Assembly: GCF_051388915.1 (NCBI RefSeq)
Contig: NZ_JBPKBH010000029.1
Span: 48,444 to 112,443 of the forward strand
Source of the DNA: Yinghuangia sp051388915
Lineage (GTDB): Bacteria; Actinomycetota; Actinomycetes; Streptomycetales; Streptomycetaceae
Length of the DNA: 64,000 bases
Direction of reading: 5' to 3'
Part shown: positions 42,246 through 51,610 of the stretch, piece after piece
Position numbering within the stretch: the first letter of the stretch is position 1
Layout of the letters: each line of letters begins with the position of its first letter
Made by a program: the position numbers and the translations under genes
Notes under the pieces: generated by a model
Told to the model about the DNA's origin: nothing
The model's input: the letters and a program-made list of their open reading frames with translations, nothing else
The model's database searches: none

Positions 42246-43589
42246 CTACGCCGACAACGGCAGTAGGGCGCGCGCATGGGCCTCGAACTGGCGCACCGCA
42301 TCATTGGTTCCCCACGGGCGCATCCGGCTGACGAGATCGTGTACGTGACGGCGCGAGCGTGCCGAGTGGAGTTCGGCCGTGATGTTCGCCGCTTCGGTGC
42401 CGTAGGTCGTCGCGGCGTCGACGTCGTTTCGCAGGAGGGCGACGTTCGCTCGCTGAATAAGGCCAAAGACTCGACGCCGTGACTGTCCCGGCGCCACGCC
42501 TGCGGTCGCGACATCGATGGCTGCGGCGGCCTCGGACGCGTTGCCGAGGTCGGCCCAGCAAGTGCCGACGTGGCTTGCAAACACGATCTCGCCGAAGGAG
42601 ACCGCCCATGTCGGCCCGGTGAGGCTGTCCAGCTGGGCGTACGCCCGGTCGGCGCGGCTGAGCGCATCCTGAGCCTCGCTCGTGTTGCCGAGCGCCGCAT
42701 GAGATCGAGCTTCTAGAAGTGCTGCCTCCGTCGCCACGGCCGGAGCGGACGACTGTGCGACCCCGCGGTACGCCGCTTGGGCCAGGCGTAGAGCCTGCTG
42801 AGGCTGACGCAGGTAGAGAGCCTGGTCACTCATGCTGGTGAGCACATAGCCGCCGTATGCACGGTCGCCGGCGGCTTCGGCAAGCCGGAGAGCCTGTACG
42901 AAGTACCGTTGGCCCACCCCGTGCCGATCGCTGTCGTACGCCATCCAGCCGATGAGTTCGGCGAGAACGGATGCGGCCTGGAAGTACTCGGCGCGAACGG
43001 CGGGAACGCCGTGACCGCGAAGGCGCGGGGCTACCCGGTCGTGAAGGAAGCGGGCGGCAAGTTCGCGTGAGTGGTCGCCGCCGAACTGGCGGTCGAGGGC
43101 ATCGAACGTCTGAGTCATCGCGCGCAACTCTTCGACGTGATGCGGTTCGATGGGTGCGCCGCTGGTCTCAAGCTCGTTGGCGGGTGTACCGAACAGCCAG
43201 TCGAGACAAGCGGATTCCAAGGCATCGGGCGCGTGCAGCGTCTTGAGGAGAGCTGGCGACCGGTCGACGTCCAGGCGTGCGATGTTGAGCAGCGCTGCCA
43301 CGGCTTCACTCAGAGAACTGTGGTACTTCAGCAGGGTCGGATCATGCTCGTGCTGATCCTTCGGCAGCAGACCGAGTTCATTGACACTGCGTCCGTACAA
43401 GGCGCACAGCAGCCCGCGATAGGGCTCGTCCGGGATGCGGTACCCGTTCTCGTACTGCGCGATCATCCGCAGCAGACTGTTTCGCGTCGCAATGCCGACG
43501 CCCCACTGCGCCGCTAAGCGCTCGATCTCGCGCGCCAGTTCAATCTTGGTCCAGCTGCGGCGCTTGCGTTCTTGCTGAAGAGGCGTCAT
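42246..43589 (-). CDS. XRE family regulator with TPR-like helical repeats
   Basis: 447 aa. N-terminal HTH (about 1-75: MTPLQQERKRRSWTKIELAREIE, IAQYENGYRIPDEPYRGLLCALY), then about 350 residues of helical repeats (SVLAELIGWMAYDSDRHGVGQRYFVQALRLAEAAGDRAYGGYV and similar), the streptomycete XRE-TPR layout in which the repeats bind a peptide or small ligand. ATG 43589 follows GGGGAGCGGAG. It is divergent from the transfer/replication genes and upstream of NUDIX, so it is the best candidate for the element's switch between quiet and active states. Confidence 0.88.
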   Translation of the reverse strand: MTPLQQERKRRSWTKIELAREIERLAAQWGVGIATRNSLLRMIAQYENGYRIPDEPYRGLLCALYGRSVNELGLLPKDQHEHDPTLLKYHSSLSEAVAALLNIARLDVDRSPALLKTLHAPDALESACLDWLFGTPANELETSGAPIEPHHVEELRAMTQTFDALDRQFGGDHSRELAARFLHDRVAPRLRGHGVPAVRAEYFQAASVLAELIGWMAYDSDRHGVGQRYFVQALRLAEAAGDRAYGGYVLTSMSDQALYLRQPQQALRLAQAAYRGVAQSSAPAVATEAALLEARSHAALGNTSEAQDALSRADRAYAQLDSLTGPTWAVSFGEIVFASHVGTCWADLGNASEAAAAIDVATAGVAPGQSRRRVFGLIQRANVALLRNDVDAATTYGTEAANITAELHSARSRRHVHDLVSRMRPWGTNDAVRQFEAHARALLPLSA

Positions 43590-43842
43590 CTCCGCTCCCC
43601 GATACGGGCGGCCTCGTGCTGTCCAACCACACTGGCGCCTCGCACCGACAACCGGCAAGCCGAAGGGGCCAATTGGTGGCCGATACCTGAGGGTGACTCT
43701 CCTCACTGACCTCAGTCATCTGATCGGCATCTGCGCTGGTTCGTGCGCGGGCTGGACCTTTGTTGTGCGAGGCCAACCGGCCTTCGCAGAACGAAGGAAC
43801 AAGCGGTGACTGCGCGTTGCCGCGTGACCTTGGGAGCAAGAC
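43590..43842. promoter_or_regulatory. Divergent control region of the element
   Basis: 253 bp between the XRE-TPR gene and the rightward transfer/replication operon. A small stem-loop CCTTCG-CAGAA-CGAAGG is at 43781-43797. Confidence 0.45.
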
Positions 43843-44184
43843 ATGCGTTCGATTCCGGTGGACACGTCGGCGGCGATGGTGATGCTCGCGGTCCCGCCCA
43901 CGCCGAAGATCAAGGACAAGCGCACGGGTGAGATCGCGATCGATCACGAGACCGGTGCGCAGATGATGACCGTGTCGGTGAACTTCATCCTGGGGACCGA
44001 CGTCGACCTGCTGACCGTGGCGGTGCCGGCGACCGGTGTGGGCGAGGGCTTCACCCCGGGCACGCTGGTGGCGCTGACGGGTCTCGTGGCGCGGCCGTGG
44101 GAGACGGAGTTCAACGGTCGTAAGCAGCACGGCATCTCGTTCCGCGCGGTGGCGGTCACGCCGCTGGCGCCGGCGGGGAAGTAG
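43843..44184 (+). CDS. AICE-type hypothetical protein, first gene of the transfer operon
   Basis: 113 aa, ATG 43843 after TTGGGAGC. Beta-rich with no Cys: VMLAVPPTPKIKDKRTGEIAID, then VSVNFILGTDVDLLTVAVPATGVGEGFTPGTLVALTGL. The alternation and length would suit an OB-fold nucleic-acid-binding protein, but no signature confirms this. The position just before the 165-aa protein and the translocase is typical of AICE operons. Confidence 0.7.
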   Translation: MRSIPVDTSAAMVMLAVPPTPKIKDKRTGEIAIDHETGAQMMTVSVNFILGTDVDLLTVAVPATGVGEGFTPGTLVALTGLVARPWETEFNGRKQHGISFRAVAVTPLAPAGK

Positions 44185-44193
44185 GGCCGGCTG

Positions 44194-44691
44194 ATGGCGT
44201 CGGATGTGGTGGTCGGACTCGAACTGCTGGGCCTGTCGTCGCCGTTGCTGGCTTATGGCGCGTGGCGGGTGCGGTACTGGCTCGGGCTGGACGAGGAGGA
44301 GCGCGAGGGGCTGCGGCTGCTGCGTCGTGCGGAGCGGGGCTGGGTCGTGCTGTCCCAGAGCCTGAATCTGCACTGGGAGGAGCCGACGGCCGGCCGTAGC
44401 GAGTTCGCGTGGATGAACGACCCGCGCCTGCCGCACGGCAAGGTCCCCAAGGTTCGGGTTCCGTCGTTCTCGGCGCGGCCGATTCGGGGCGGGTTCGTCG
44501 CGGACGTCGGCACGCTGCCGGGTGTCGGGCTGGTCGAGTTCCAGAAGGTCTCCGAGCACCTGCGCAACGCGTGGAGGGCCGAGCGGGTGACCGTGGAGCA
44601 GGACCGGCCCGGCGTGATCCGGGTGCGGGCGCTGGTCACGGATCCGCTGACGCTGCCGTTCCGGCCGGAGCGGGGCAAGTCATGGGCCTGA
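44194..44691 (+). CDS. AICE-type hypothetical protein preceding the translocase
   Basis: 165 aa, ATG 44194, 9 nt after the previous stop; its 3' end overlaps the translocase start by 10 nt. One possible N-terminal transmembrane segment (VVVGLELLGLSSPLLAYGAW) then a soluble part (LSQSLNLHWEEP, GVGLVEFQKVSEHLRNAWRAERV). It may be the membrane-anchor half of a split FtsK/TraB system: the translocase that follows lacks any membrane domain. Inference from order and topology only. Confidence 0.7.
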   Translation: MASDVVVGLELLGLSSPLLAYGAWRVRYWLGLDEEEREGLRLLRRAERGWVVLSQSLNLHWEEPTAGRSEFAWMNDPRLPHGKVPKVRVPSFSARPIRGGFVADVGTLPGVGLVEFQKVSEHLRNAWRAERVTVEQDRPGVIRVRALVTDPLTLPFRPERGKSWA

Positions 44692-45593
44692 CCCGGGTGC
44701 TGCTGGGGCGCGACGAGGCGCGGGAGTTGGCGTGGCTGCGGCTTGCCGGGGTTCCCGGGATGACCGTGGTGGGCCTGCCCGGATACGGGAAGACGCAGCT
44801 CATCCTGCACTTGGTGGGGGAGCTGGCGTCGTGCCCGTACGTGCAGTTCGCGTTCCTGGACGGCAAGGGCGGCCCGGACTACGACGACGTTGCCGACCGC
44901 GCGTTCGTGCACCTCGGCGACAACGTGCTTGAGGCGTTGGAACTGGCGCGATCCCTGTACGCGCTGATGCAGGACCGGCAACGCGCGCTGCGCGACCACC
45001 TCGGCGTCAAGAACCTGTGGCACGTCGGGCCGTCCCAGATGTGGCCGCTGATCGTGCTGGTCATCGACGAGGCACACACCTTCTTCTACACCGGCAAAGG
45101 CGCCACCCGAGACGAAGTCAACGCCGCACACGAACTCGTGCGGCTGATCGAGCAGTTGGTCAAGAAGGGTCGCAACGTCGGGTTCTTCACGATCCTGCTC
45201 ACCCAGAAGGGCACCGGGGATGCCATCCCGACGCAGATCCGGGACGTGTGCTCGCTGAAGGTCGCGTTCGCCGTCGCCACGATGGAAGCGGCGGACGCCG
45301 GCCTGGGGCAGGCGATCCGGATGTACCCGGACGCGCACCCGATGTTCCTGCAAGACCCCAAGTACATCGGCGTCGCCACCGTGGCCCGGGACGGCGCCAA
45401 GGGCTTCACCCGGGTCCGTATCCCGACCGTGGACGAACACGCGGTCGCCGAACGCACCCACGCACACCGGTACTTGGCTTCGGATCCGCGCGACCTGTTC
45501 GACCTGGCGTGCCGCGTCTACGGCACCGCGCACCTGGCGGCCGTGCCCGACCTCGACACCGAGGACGGCGCCGGCGCCGAATCGGCGGCCTGA
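44682..45593 (+). CDS. FtsK/SpoIIIE-like DNA translocase (TraB/TraSA-type)
   Basis: 303 aa ATPase core only. Walker A GLPGYGKTQ (about residues 28-36), Walker B LIVLVIDEAHTFFYTG, and a sensor-like TILLTQKGTGDAIPTQIRD. AICEs transfer double-stranded DNA between mycelia with such a hexameric pump rather than a type IV secretion system. No N-terminal membrane helices or winged-helix gamma domain are visible, so the preceding 165-aa protein may supply the anchor. ATG 44682 follows CGGAGCGGGG. Confidence 0.88.
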   Translation: MGLTRVLLGRDEARELAWLRLAGVPGMTVVGLPGYGKTQLILHLVGELASCPYVQFAFLDGKGGPDYDDVADRAFVHLGDNVLEALELARSLYALMQDRQRALRDHLGVKNLWHVGPSQMWPLIVLVIDEAHTFFYTGKGATRDEVNAAHELVRLIEQLVKKGRNVGFFTILLTQKGTGDAIPTQIRDVCSLKVAFAVATMEAADAGLGQAIRMYPDAHPMFLQDPKYIGVATVARDGAKGFTRVRIPTVDEHAVAERTHAHRYLASDPRDLFDLACRVYGTAHLAAVPDLDTEDGAGAESAA

Positions 45594-45693
45594 CCGCCAC
45601 CGCACCCCGCATCCCACGGCCGGCGTGACCGCTTCACGCCACGTTCCTACCCGACCCATGCCCGAAACGACCCGCCGAGAGGAGAGGAACCCA

Positions 45694-45915
45694 ATGTCCG
45701 AACGTCCGAGTGCCGCCGAGATCGGCGCTTTCCTGGGGGAGCTGCGCGCGCTGCGCGAACGCGACCCGCTGGCCAGCGAGTTCGCCGAACTCATGGACAC
45801 CAAAGCCGACCTGCTGGAACGCATCGCCGACGCGCACCCCGGCGACGCCGAGTTCGCCGACGTCGCCGAACACGCCCGCCGGCAAGCCGACCGCGTGAAC
45901 GGCCGCATCCGGTGA
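45694..45915 (+). CDS. Small acidic helical AICE protein
   Basis: 73 aa, ATG 45694 after GAGAGGAGAGG. Charged helices (RALRERDPLASEFAELMDTKADLLERI, VAEHARRQADRVNGRI). No recognised domain. GTGA overlap with the next gene. Confidence 0.75.
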   Translation: MSERPSAAEIGAFLGELRALRERDPLASEFAELMDTKADLLERIADAHPGDAEFADVAEHARRQADRVNGRIR

Positions 45916-46121
45916 CCCGCCGGCGAACCGCCGCAGCGACACCAGAACCGGTCCCGTGCCAGGCGTGCTCCGGCATGCAGACCGTGGCCGCCCCGGTGCA
46001 CGTGGGCCGGTCCCGTCGCCTGGTCGGCACTCAAGACGGGTTCTGCCTGCGCTGCTTCGGCACCGGCGAGGAACCCGACCGCACCGACCCGACCGAACCC
46101 ACCAACCCGACCGAGATCTGA
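45912..46121 (+). CDS. Small protein with two CxxC pairs
   Basis: 69 aa, GTG 45912 overlapping the previous stop. CQAC then CLRC about 27 residues apart, a likely zinc ribbon, with a TDPTEPTNPTEI tail. Function unknown. Confidence 0.75.
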   Translation: MTRRRTAAATPEPVPCQACSGMQTVAAPVHVGRSRRLVGTQDGFCLRCFGTGEEPDRTDPTEPTNPTEI

Positions 46122-46136
46122 GAGGAGGCAACTCCG

Positions 46137-46340
46137 ATGAACCGCACCCGCGATGACCGCACCGAACCGAAGCTCCAGACGCTGGGCGGATGGCTGTGGG
46201 ACGGCGCTCGTGACCTGCTGCGCGGCGATGGCCTGACCACCGACTGCGCCGGCTACCTCGCCACTGCCGCGCCCACCGCACTGCCCGGTCCAGCCACGCC
46301 GTGCTGCACCGCACCGGACTGCCCGAACCGCAACCTGTGA
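46137..46340 (+). CDS. Small AICE protein, Cys-rich C-terminus
   Basis: 67 aa, ATG 46137 after GAGAGGAGG. TLGGWLWDGARDLLRGDGL then CCTAPDCPNRNL. Unrecognised. Confidence 0.65.
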   Translation: MNRTRDDRTEPKLQTLGGWLWDGARDLLRGDGLTTDCAGYLATAAPTALPGPATPCCTAPDCPNRNL

Positions 46341-46372
46341 CGCCCGCTCCGGCGGGAGAGAGGAACTGAGCC

Positions 46373-46480
46373 ATGGACCGCACCTGCGTGTACTGCGACG
46401 GCTTCCCCGTCGTGGTCACCACCCACGGCACCGAGCGCTGCCCCGCGTGCGCCACCGCGCCCACGGCGGGACGCAACTGA
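46373..46480 (+). CDS. 35-residue zinc-ribbon-like peptide
   Basis: ATG 46373 after GAGAGAGGAACTGAG. It reads MDRTCVYCDGFPVVVTT then ERCPACATAPTAGRN: two CxxC pairs. Its stop overlaps the next start (TGATG). Confidence 0.65.
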   Translation: MDRTCVYCDGFPVVVTTHGTERCPACATAPTAGRN

Positions 46481-46686
46481 TGTCCGAACGTATCCCAGCT
46501 CCCGGGCATCGACAGGCCGATCTCTGCGACCCGGAGTCCTTCGGTGACGAACTGACCCCGGCAGAACAGACCGCATTCGACGCGGTCGAGGAACGCGCCG
46601 CGTGGATGTGCCCGCAGTGCGGCGCCCAGCCGTGGCAAACGCACTGCCCGGACTTCCTCGACGTGACGCCCCGGCACCTGCTCTAG
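46480..46686 (+). CDS. Small protein with CPQC motif
   Basis: 68 aa, coupled to the previous gene by TGATG. Acidic helix LTPAEQTAFDAVEERAAW followed by CPQC and a single Cys in THCPDFLD. Unrecognised. Confidence 0.7.
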   Translation: MSERIPAPGHRQADLCDPESFGDELTPAEQTAFDAVEERAAWMCPQCGAQPWQTHCPDFLDVTPRHLL

Positions 46687-46771
46687 CTCCGCCCCGGCCG
46701 GACGCCTCTACCGCCAAGTATCCGCGTCCGGCCGGGCCCCCATCCACCCATCAAGGAGGAGGAGACCTCCA

Positions 46772-46933
46772 GTGAACCACCCCATCTCGCAGCCCTACAC
46801 CGCCCCGGCCATGTGCCCGGCCTGCTCCGGCACCGGCACCCGCACCGCCGGTGTGATCCGGCTGAAGCTCAAGCCGTGCCGCACCTGCCAGGGTGCGCGT
46901 TTCATCACGGCTGCGGTGGCGGTGATCCGATGA
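46772..46933 (+). CDS. 53-residue DnaJ-type zinc finger protein
   Basis: GTG 46772 after AAGGAGGAGGAG. CPACSGTGT and CRTCQGA form one DnaJ-like CxxCxGxG pair. ATGA overlap with the next gene. Confidence 0.7.
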   Translation: MNHPISQPYTAPAMCPACSGTGTRTAGVIRLKLKPCRTCQGARFITAAVAVIR

Positions 46934-47154
46934 CCGCCTTCGACACGGGCGACCCGTACATCGGCGAGATCGTGGACGCCCGACGCAGCGACTGGCTGAC
47001 GGGCAACGCCGACTTCTACGACACGTTGCCCGGCCACGACCGCGCGTTCTGCCGCGTGCTGCACGACGGCCTGACGCCGCCCCTGCTGCCGAACGGCACC
47101 ATCGACCCCCACCGGTACCCGCCGCCCGGCCACGGCTTCCCGGCGGTGTCCTGA
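46930..47154 (+). CDS. Small AICE protein
   Basis: 74 aa, ATG 46930 overlapping the previous stop. Acidic start TAFDTGDPYIGEIVDARRSDWL, then a Pro-rich end. No motif recognised. Confidence 0.65.
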   Translation: MTAFDTGDPYIGEIVDARRSDWLTGNADFYDTLPGHDRAFCRVLHDGLTPPLLPNGTIDPHRYPPPGHGFPAVS

Positions 47155-47218
47155 GGCCGTCCGTCTGGACTGGTCCGATTCCCGGCACTGGGGCGGCGGC
47201 GCACACGAACCGTGCGTG

Positions 47219-47341
47219 ATGTGCGGCGAGTTGACGTTCCACGTCTCCGATCGCGGGATCGCGTGCCACAAGGCGTGCGCCGAGCAGTGGTACGACGACC
47301 ACCCGCAGGCGCCGGTCACTGGCCCGCACTGGCGCACCTGA
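47219..47341 (+). CDS. Very small Cys/His protein
   Basis: At least 40 aa (MCGELTFHVSDRGIACHKACAEQWYDDH); the frame stays open upstream (WGGGAHEPCVMCGEL), giving CVMC and CHKAC pairs, so the real start is probably a little earlier. A single treble-clef-like zinc site is plausible. Confidence 0.5.
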   Translation: MCGELTFHVSDRGIACHKACAEQWYDDHPQAPVTGPHWRT

Positions 47342-47424
47342 GCCCCACCTTCCTGGTACGGCACCGGTCGGCGCGCTGCCCCGGGGCCGGACCCGCCCCA
47401 CCCACGAACCAACGGAGTGCACCC

Positions 47425-47634
47425 ATGCCCGCGACCGACCGCGCCGCACGCCACATCCGCGTCCGGCTCCTCGGCACCGACCCCGACACCCTGACCGACG
47501 CTGTAACCCTGCTCGCCGAAGTCGGCGAGACGGGCCCGGTTTCCGCCCCGTACCCGAACCGGCGCGGCGACGGCTACCGGCTGTACCTCGACCTGTACCT
47601 GAACGGCGACACCCCGCCCGGCGGTGCACCGTGA
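47425..47634 (+). CDS. Small AICE protein
   Basis: 69 aa, ATG 47425. Beta-alpha pattern HIRVRLLGTDPDTLTDAVTLLAEVGE then RRGDGYRLYLDLYL. GTGA overlap with the SpdB-like gene. Function unknown. Confidence 0.75.
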   Translation: MPATDRAARHIRVRLLGTDPDTLTDAVTLLAEVGETGPVSAPYPNRRGDGYRLYLDLYLNGDTPPGGAP

Positions 47635-48293
47635 CCGGCCTGCGTCGTCGTGTTCGCCTCGATCCCCTGTTGGTTCAGGCTGCCATCGCCGGCGCGCTGT
47701 CGTTCTCGCACCTGCACGACATCGCCCAAGCGGCCGGACAGACCGGCTGGCAGGCGTGGGCCTACCCGGTCTCGGTCGATCTGCTGTTAGTGGCTGCGTG
47801 GCGGCGCCTCATGGTCGCCCGCGGCTGCGGCGGCCCGCAGTTCGGGCCGTGGCTGTGGTTCCTCGTCGCACTCGCCGCATCGCTGGGCGCCAACGTCGCC
47901 ACCGCCGGCCTCCTCGACCTGGACCACCCGCCCGCATGGCTCCGGCTGACTGTCGCCGGATGGCCTGCGCTGGCGTTCCTCGGCGGGACGCTCCTCGTCC
48001 ACCGACCTACCCCCACGCCCGGCCCCGTCTCGGCCTCGGCGCCTGAGCGTCCGGTGTCGGTCGAGGTGTTCGCCGACGTCCCCGACGAACCCCCGGCTCT
48101 GCCCGCACCACCGCCCACCCCGCCCACACCCGCCGCGACGGTGCCACCCGCGTTGCTCGACCACGCGCGCCGGATCGCCGACCAGCACCACCGCACCACC
48201 GGCGCACCGATCACTCCCGACGCACTGCGGACCCGTCTGGGCGTGCCAAAACCGCTCGGCGCGCAGATCGCCGCACATCTCCAACTCGGCTGA
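47631..48293 (+). CDS. SpdB/DUF2637-like membrane protein
   Basis: 220 aa, GTG 47631 overlapping the previous stop. Three to four transmembrane helices in the first 125 residues (LVQAAIAGALSFSHLHDIA, AYPVSVDLLLVAAW, WLWFLVALAASLGANVATAGLL, LTVAGWPALAFLGGTLLV), a Pro-rich linker, and a C-terminal HTH-like part (ALRTRLGVPKPLGAQIAAHL). DUF2637/Spd proteins help element DNA spread through mycelial septa after transfer. Immediately upstream of rep. Confidence 0.85.
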   Translation: MTGLRRRVRLDPLLVQAAIAGALSFSHLHDIAQAAGQTGWQAWAYPVSVDLLLVAAWRRLMVARGCGGPQFGPWLWFLVALAASLGANVATAGLLDLDHPPAWLRLTVAGWPALAFLGGTLLVHRPTPTPGPVSASAPERPVSVEVFADVPDEPPALPAPPPTPPTPAATVPPALLDHARRIADQHHRTTGAPITPDALRTRLGVPKPLGAQIAAHLQLG

Positions 48294-48297
48294 CCTC

Positions 48298-49712
<1,415 letters not shown>

Positions 49713-49716
<4 letters not shown>

Positions 49717-49898
49717 CCATGCAAGATGAACTGCTCACCGTGCCCGACGTGATGGCCCGACTCAAGGTCGGCCGATCCAAGGTGTATGACCTGATCCGCA
49801 GTCACCGGCTCGCGTCGGTGAAGATCGACGGTTGCCGTCGCATCCCCGCCCCGGCAGTCACGTCGTTCGTTGCCGGCCTCCTGGAAGAGGTGGCCTGA
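49713..49898 (+). CDS. xis: Excisionase (Xis, HTH_17 type)
   Basis: 61 aa, ATG 49713 within GGAGGAATGA, overlapping the rep stop. A winged-helix/MerR-like HTH runs through LLTVPDVMARLKVGRSKVYDLIRSHRL then VKIDGCRRIPAPAVTSFV. It steers the integrase to excision. TGATG overlap with int, so rep-xis-int are one translationally coupled unit. Confidence 0.9.
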
Positions 49899-51046
49899 TG
49901 GCGAAGCGGAATCCGAACGGCGCCGGCACCATCACCAAGCGGAAGGACGGCCGGTATCAGGCTGCGGTCTACGTGCTCCAGCCGGACGGGACTCGCGCCC
50001 GCAAGTACGCCTACGGGCACACGTGGACCGAGTGCGATGAGAAGCGGCAGGAGCTGATCGCGAAGGATCGGCGCGGCGTCCCGACACCGACGCGTTCGGC
50101 GAAGCTCTCTGAGTGGCTGCCGTACTGGCTGGACAACATCGTCAAGCCGCGTCGGAAGCTGTCGACGTACGACAAGTACGAGGCGCAGGTACGGCTTCAC
50201 CTGATCCCGGGTCTCGGGACAAGGCGCTTGGAAACGCTGAGCGTTCAGCATGTGCGGCGGTTCCTGGCTGGTCTTGAGAAGCGCACGACGGCGGCCACGG
50301 CGAAGGAGGCGCACCGCGTCCTGCGGACGGCCCTCACGGCTGCCTGTCGAGACGAGTTGATCAGTCGGAACGTGGTGTCGCTCGTGGAGGCGCCGCATCC
50401 GGAGACGCACGAAATCAGGCCGTGGTCGCTGGCGGAGACTCTGGAGTTCCTGGAAGCGGCGCGCGGTGAGTCGTTGTACGCCGCGTTCGTCCTGGCCATC
50501 ACCATGGGCCTCCGGCGCGGCGAGATCGTGGGACTGAAGTGGGACCAGATCGACCTGGACAACCGCGCACTGTGCGTGAGCAGTCAGACACAACGGCGGC
50601 GCGGCGTTCTGTACGACGACGACCCCAAGGGACGTCGGCGCCGTACCGTCCCGCTGCCTGCAATGTGCGTCGCCCCGCTCCGTTGGCAGCGTATGAAGCA
50701 GGCTGAGGCCCGGCGACGGGCGACTGCGGACAAGAGCGGCCCGGGGTGGCAGGAGAACGGCTACGTCTTCACGACGCGGACCGGCCGGCCGATCGAGCCT
50801 CGGAACCTGTACCGGGCGTTCACGCGGGTGGCCTCGGATGCTGGCCTGCGGGTGATCCGGCTCCACGATGCCCGGCACGGGTGCGCCACGCTGCTCACGG
50901 CGGCCGGGGTGCCCCCGCGTGTGGTGATGGAGATTCTGGGCCACAGCCAGATCAGCATCACGATGGACGTGTACACCCATGTCGTGCAGGACACACAGCG
51001 CGAGGCGATCAGCCACATGGATCGCATGCTTAAACGCAAGCGGTGA
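49898..51046 (+). CDS. int: Tyrosine integrase
   Basis: 382 aa. N-terminal Arm-type domain with KRKDGRYQAAVYV, core-binding SAM-like part (SEWLPYWLDNIVKPRRKLSTYDKY), catalytic domain with Arg206 (GLRRGE), His323 and Arg326 (HDARHG) and Tyr359 (MDVYTH); LGHSQISIT precedes the Tyr. All key residues are intact. The stop is 57 nt from the right att copy, as expected for an enzyme recombining attP at the tRNA-Arg 3' end. ATG 49898 overlaps the xis stop. Confidence 0.95.
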   Translation: MAKRNPNGAGTITKRKDGRYQAAVYVLQPDGTRARKYAYGHTWTECDEKRQELIAKDRRGVPTPTRSAKLSEWLPYWLDNIVKPRRKLSTYDKYEAQVRLHLIPGLGTRRLETLSVQHVRRFLAGLEKRTTAATAKEAHRVLRTALTAACRDELISRNVVSLVEAPHPETHEIRPWSLAETLEFLEAARGESLYAAFVLAITMGLRRGEIVGLKWDQIDLDNRALCVSSQTQRRRGVLYDDDPKGRRRRTVPLPAMCVAPLRWQRMKQAEARRRATADKSGPGWQENGYVFTTRTGRPIEPRNLYRAFTRVASDAGLRVIRLHDARHGCATLLTAAGVPPRVVMEILGHSQISITMDVYTHVVQDTQREAISHMDRMLKRKR

Positions 51047-51102
51047 TGTCAGAACCTGATGTCAGACGCCCCGGGCCTTGATCGGCTCGGGGCGTTTTCG
51101 CA

Positions 51103-51146
51103 TGTGCCCCAGGCAGGATTCGAACCTGCGACACCCGCTTTAGGAG
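51103..51146. repeat. Right attachment site within tRNA-Arg
   Basis: 44 bp identical to 39350-39393. The crossover restores the tRNA 3' half from element DNA. Confidence 0.95.
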
Positions 51147-51177
51147 AGCGGTGCTCTATCCCCTGAGCTACTGAGGC
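51105..51177 (-). tRNA. tRNA-Arg (anticodon CCT)
   Basis: 73 nt; acceptor stem GCCTCAG / CTGGGGC (one G-U); loop CTCCTAA gives CCT, reading AGG. T loop GGTTCGAATCC. CCA not encoded. It is the integration target of the element to its left. Confidence 0.96.
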
Positions 51178-51610
51178 GGGGGTGTGGGGAATCCTTGCAG
51201 AGGACCCGGGGTGGGGTTCGCGGCAGGGTGCCCACGGCTGGGGTGGGGATTCGGGGCCCGGGCGCGGGTCGTGCCGAGGTGCGGCCGGGTGGAAGACGAA
51301 TCTGGCCCCGCGCACAGGGTAGCGGACGAGGGTGAGTGGGCGCTGTGTCGTTTGTGGGCGGCGCGCCGACGGCGGTGGGTCGGGGGCGCGGAACACAACG
51401 GGGCTCTCGACCGTTACCCGGGCAGTGATCGCCGCGGGCGGCGGGCGGTCGCCGGAGTGCCTGGGGGCCATTGCGGCCGGGGCTGAGGCGACGGTGTTGA
51501 GGTGGTGGCCCAGGGGCCAACCTTTCGAGAGTACACCTGTGGACGGAATATCACAGGACCCCCGCTTGTTGGGCAATTACGACGAACGCGAAGGAAAGCG
51601 AGGGTCAGGA
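51178..51610. other. Spacer between tRNA-Arg and sigma factor
   Basis: 433 bp. It holds promoters for the tRNA (minus) and for the sigma gene (plus, probably in the AT-richer 51530-51600). No gene is convincing. Confidence 0.5.
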
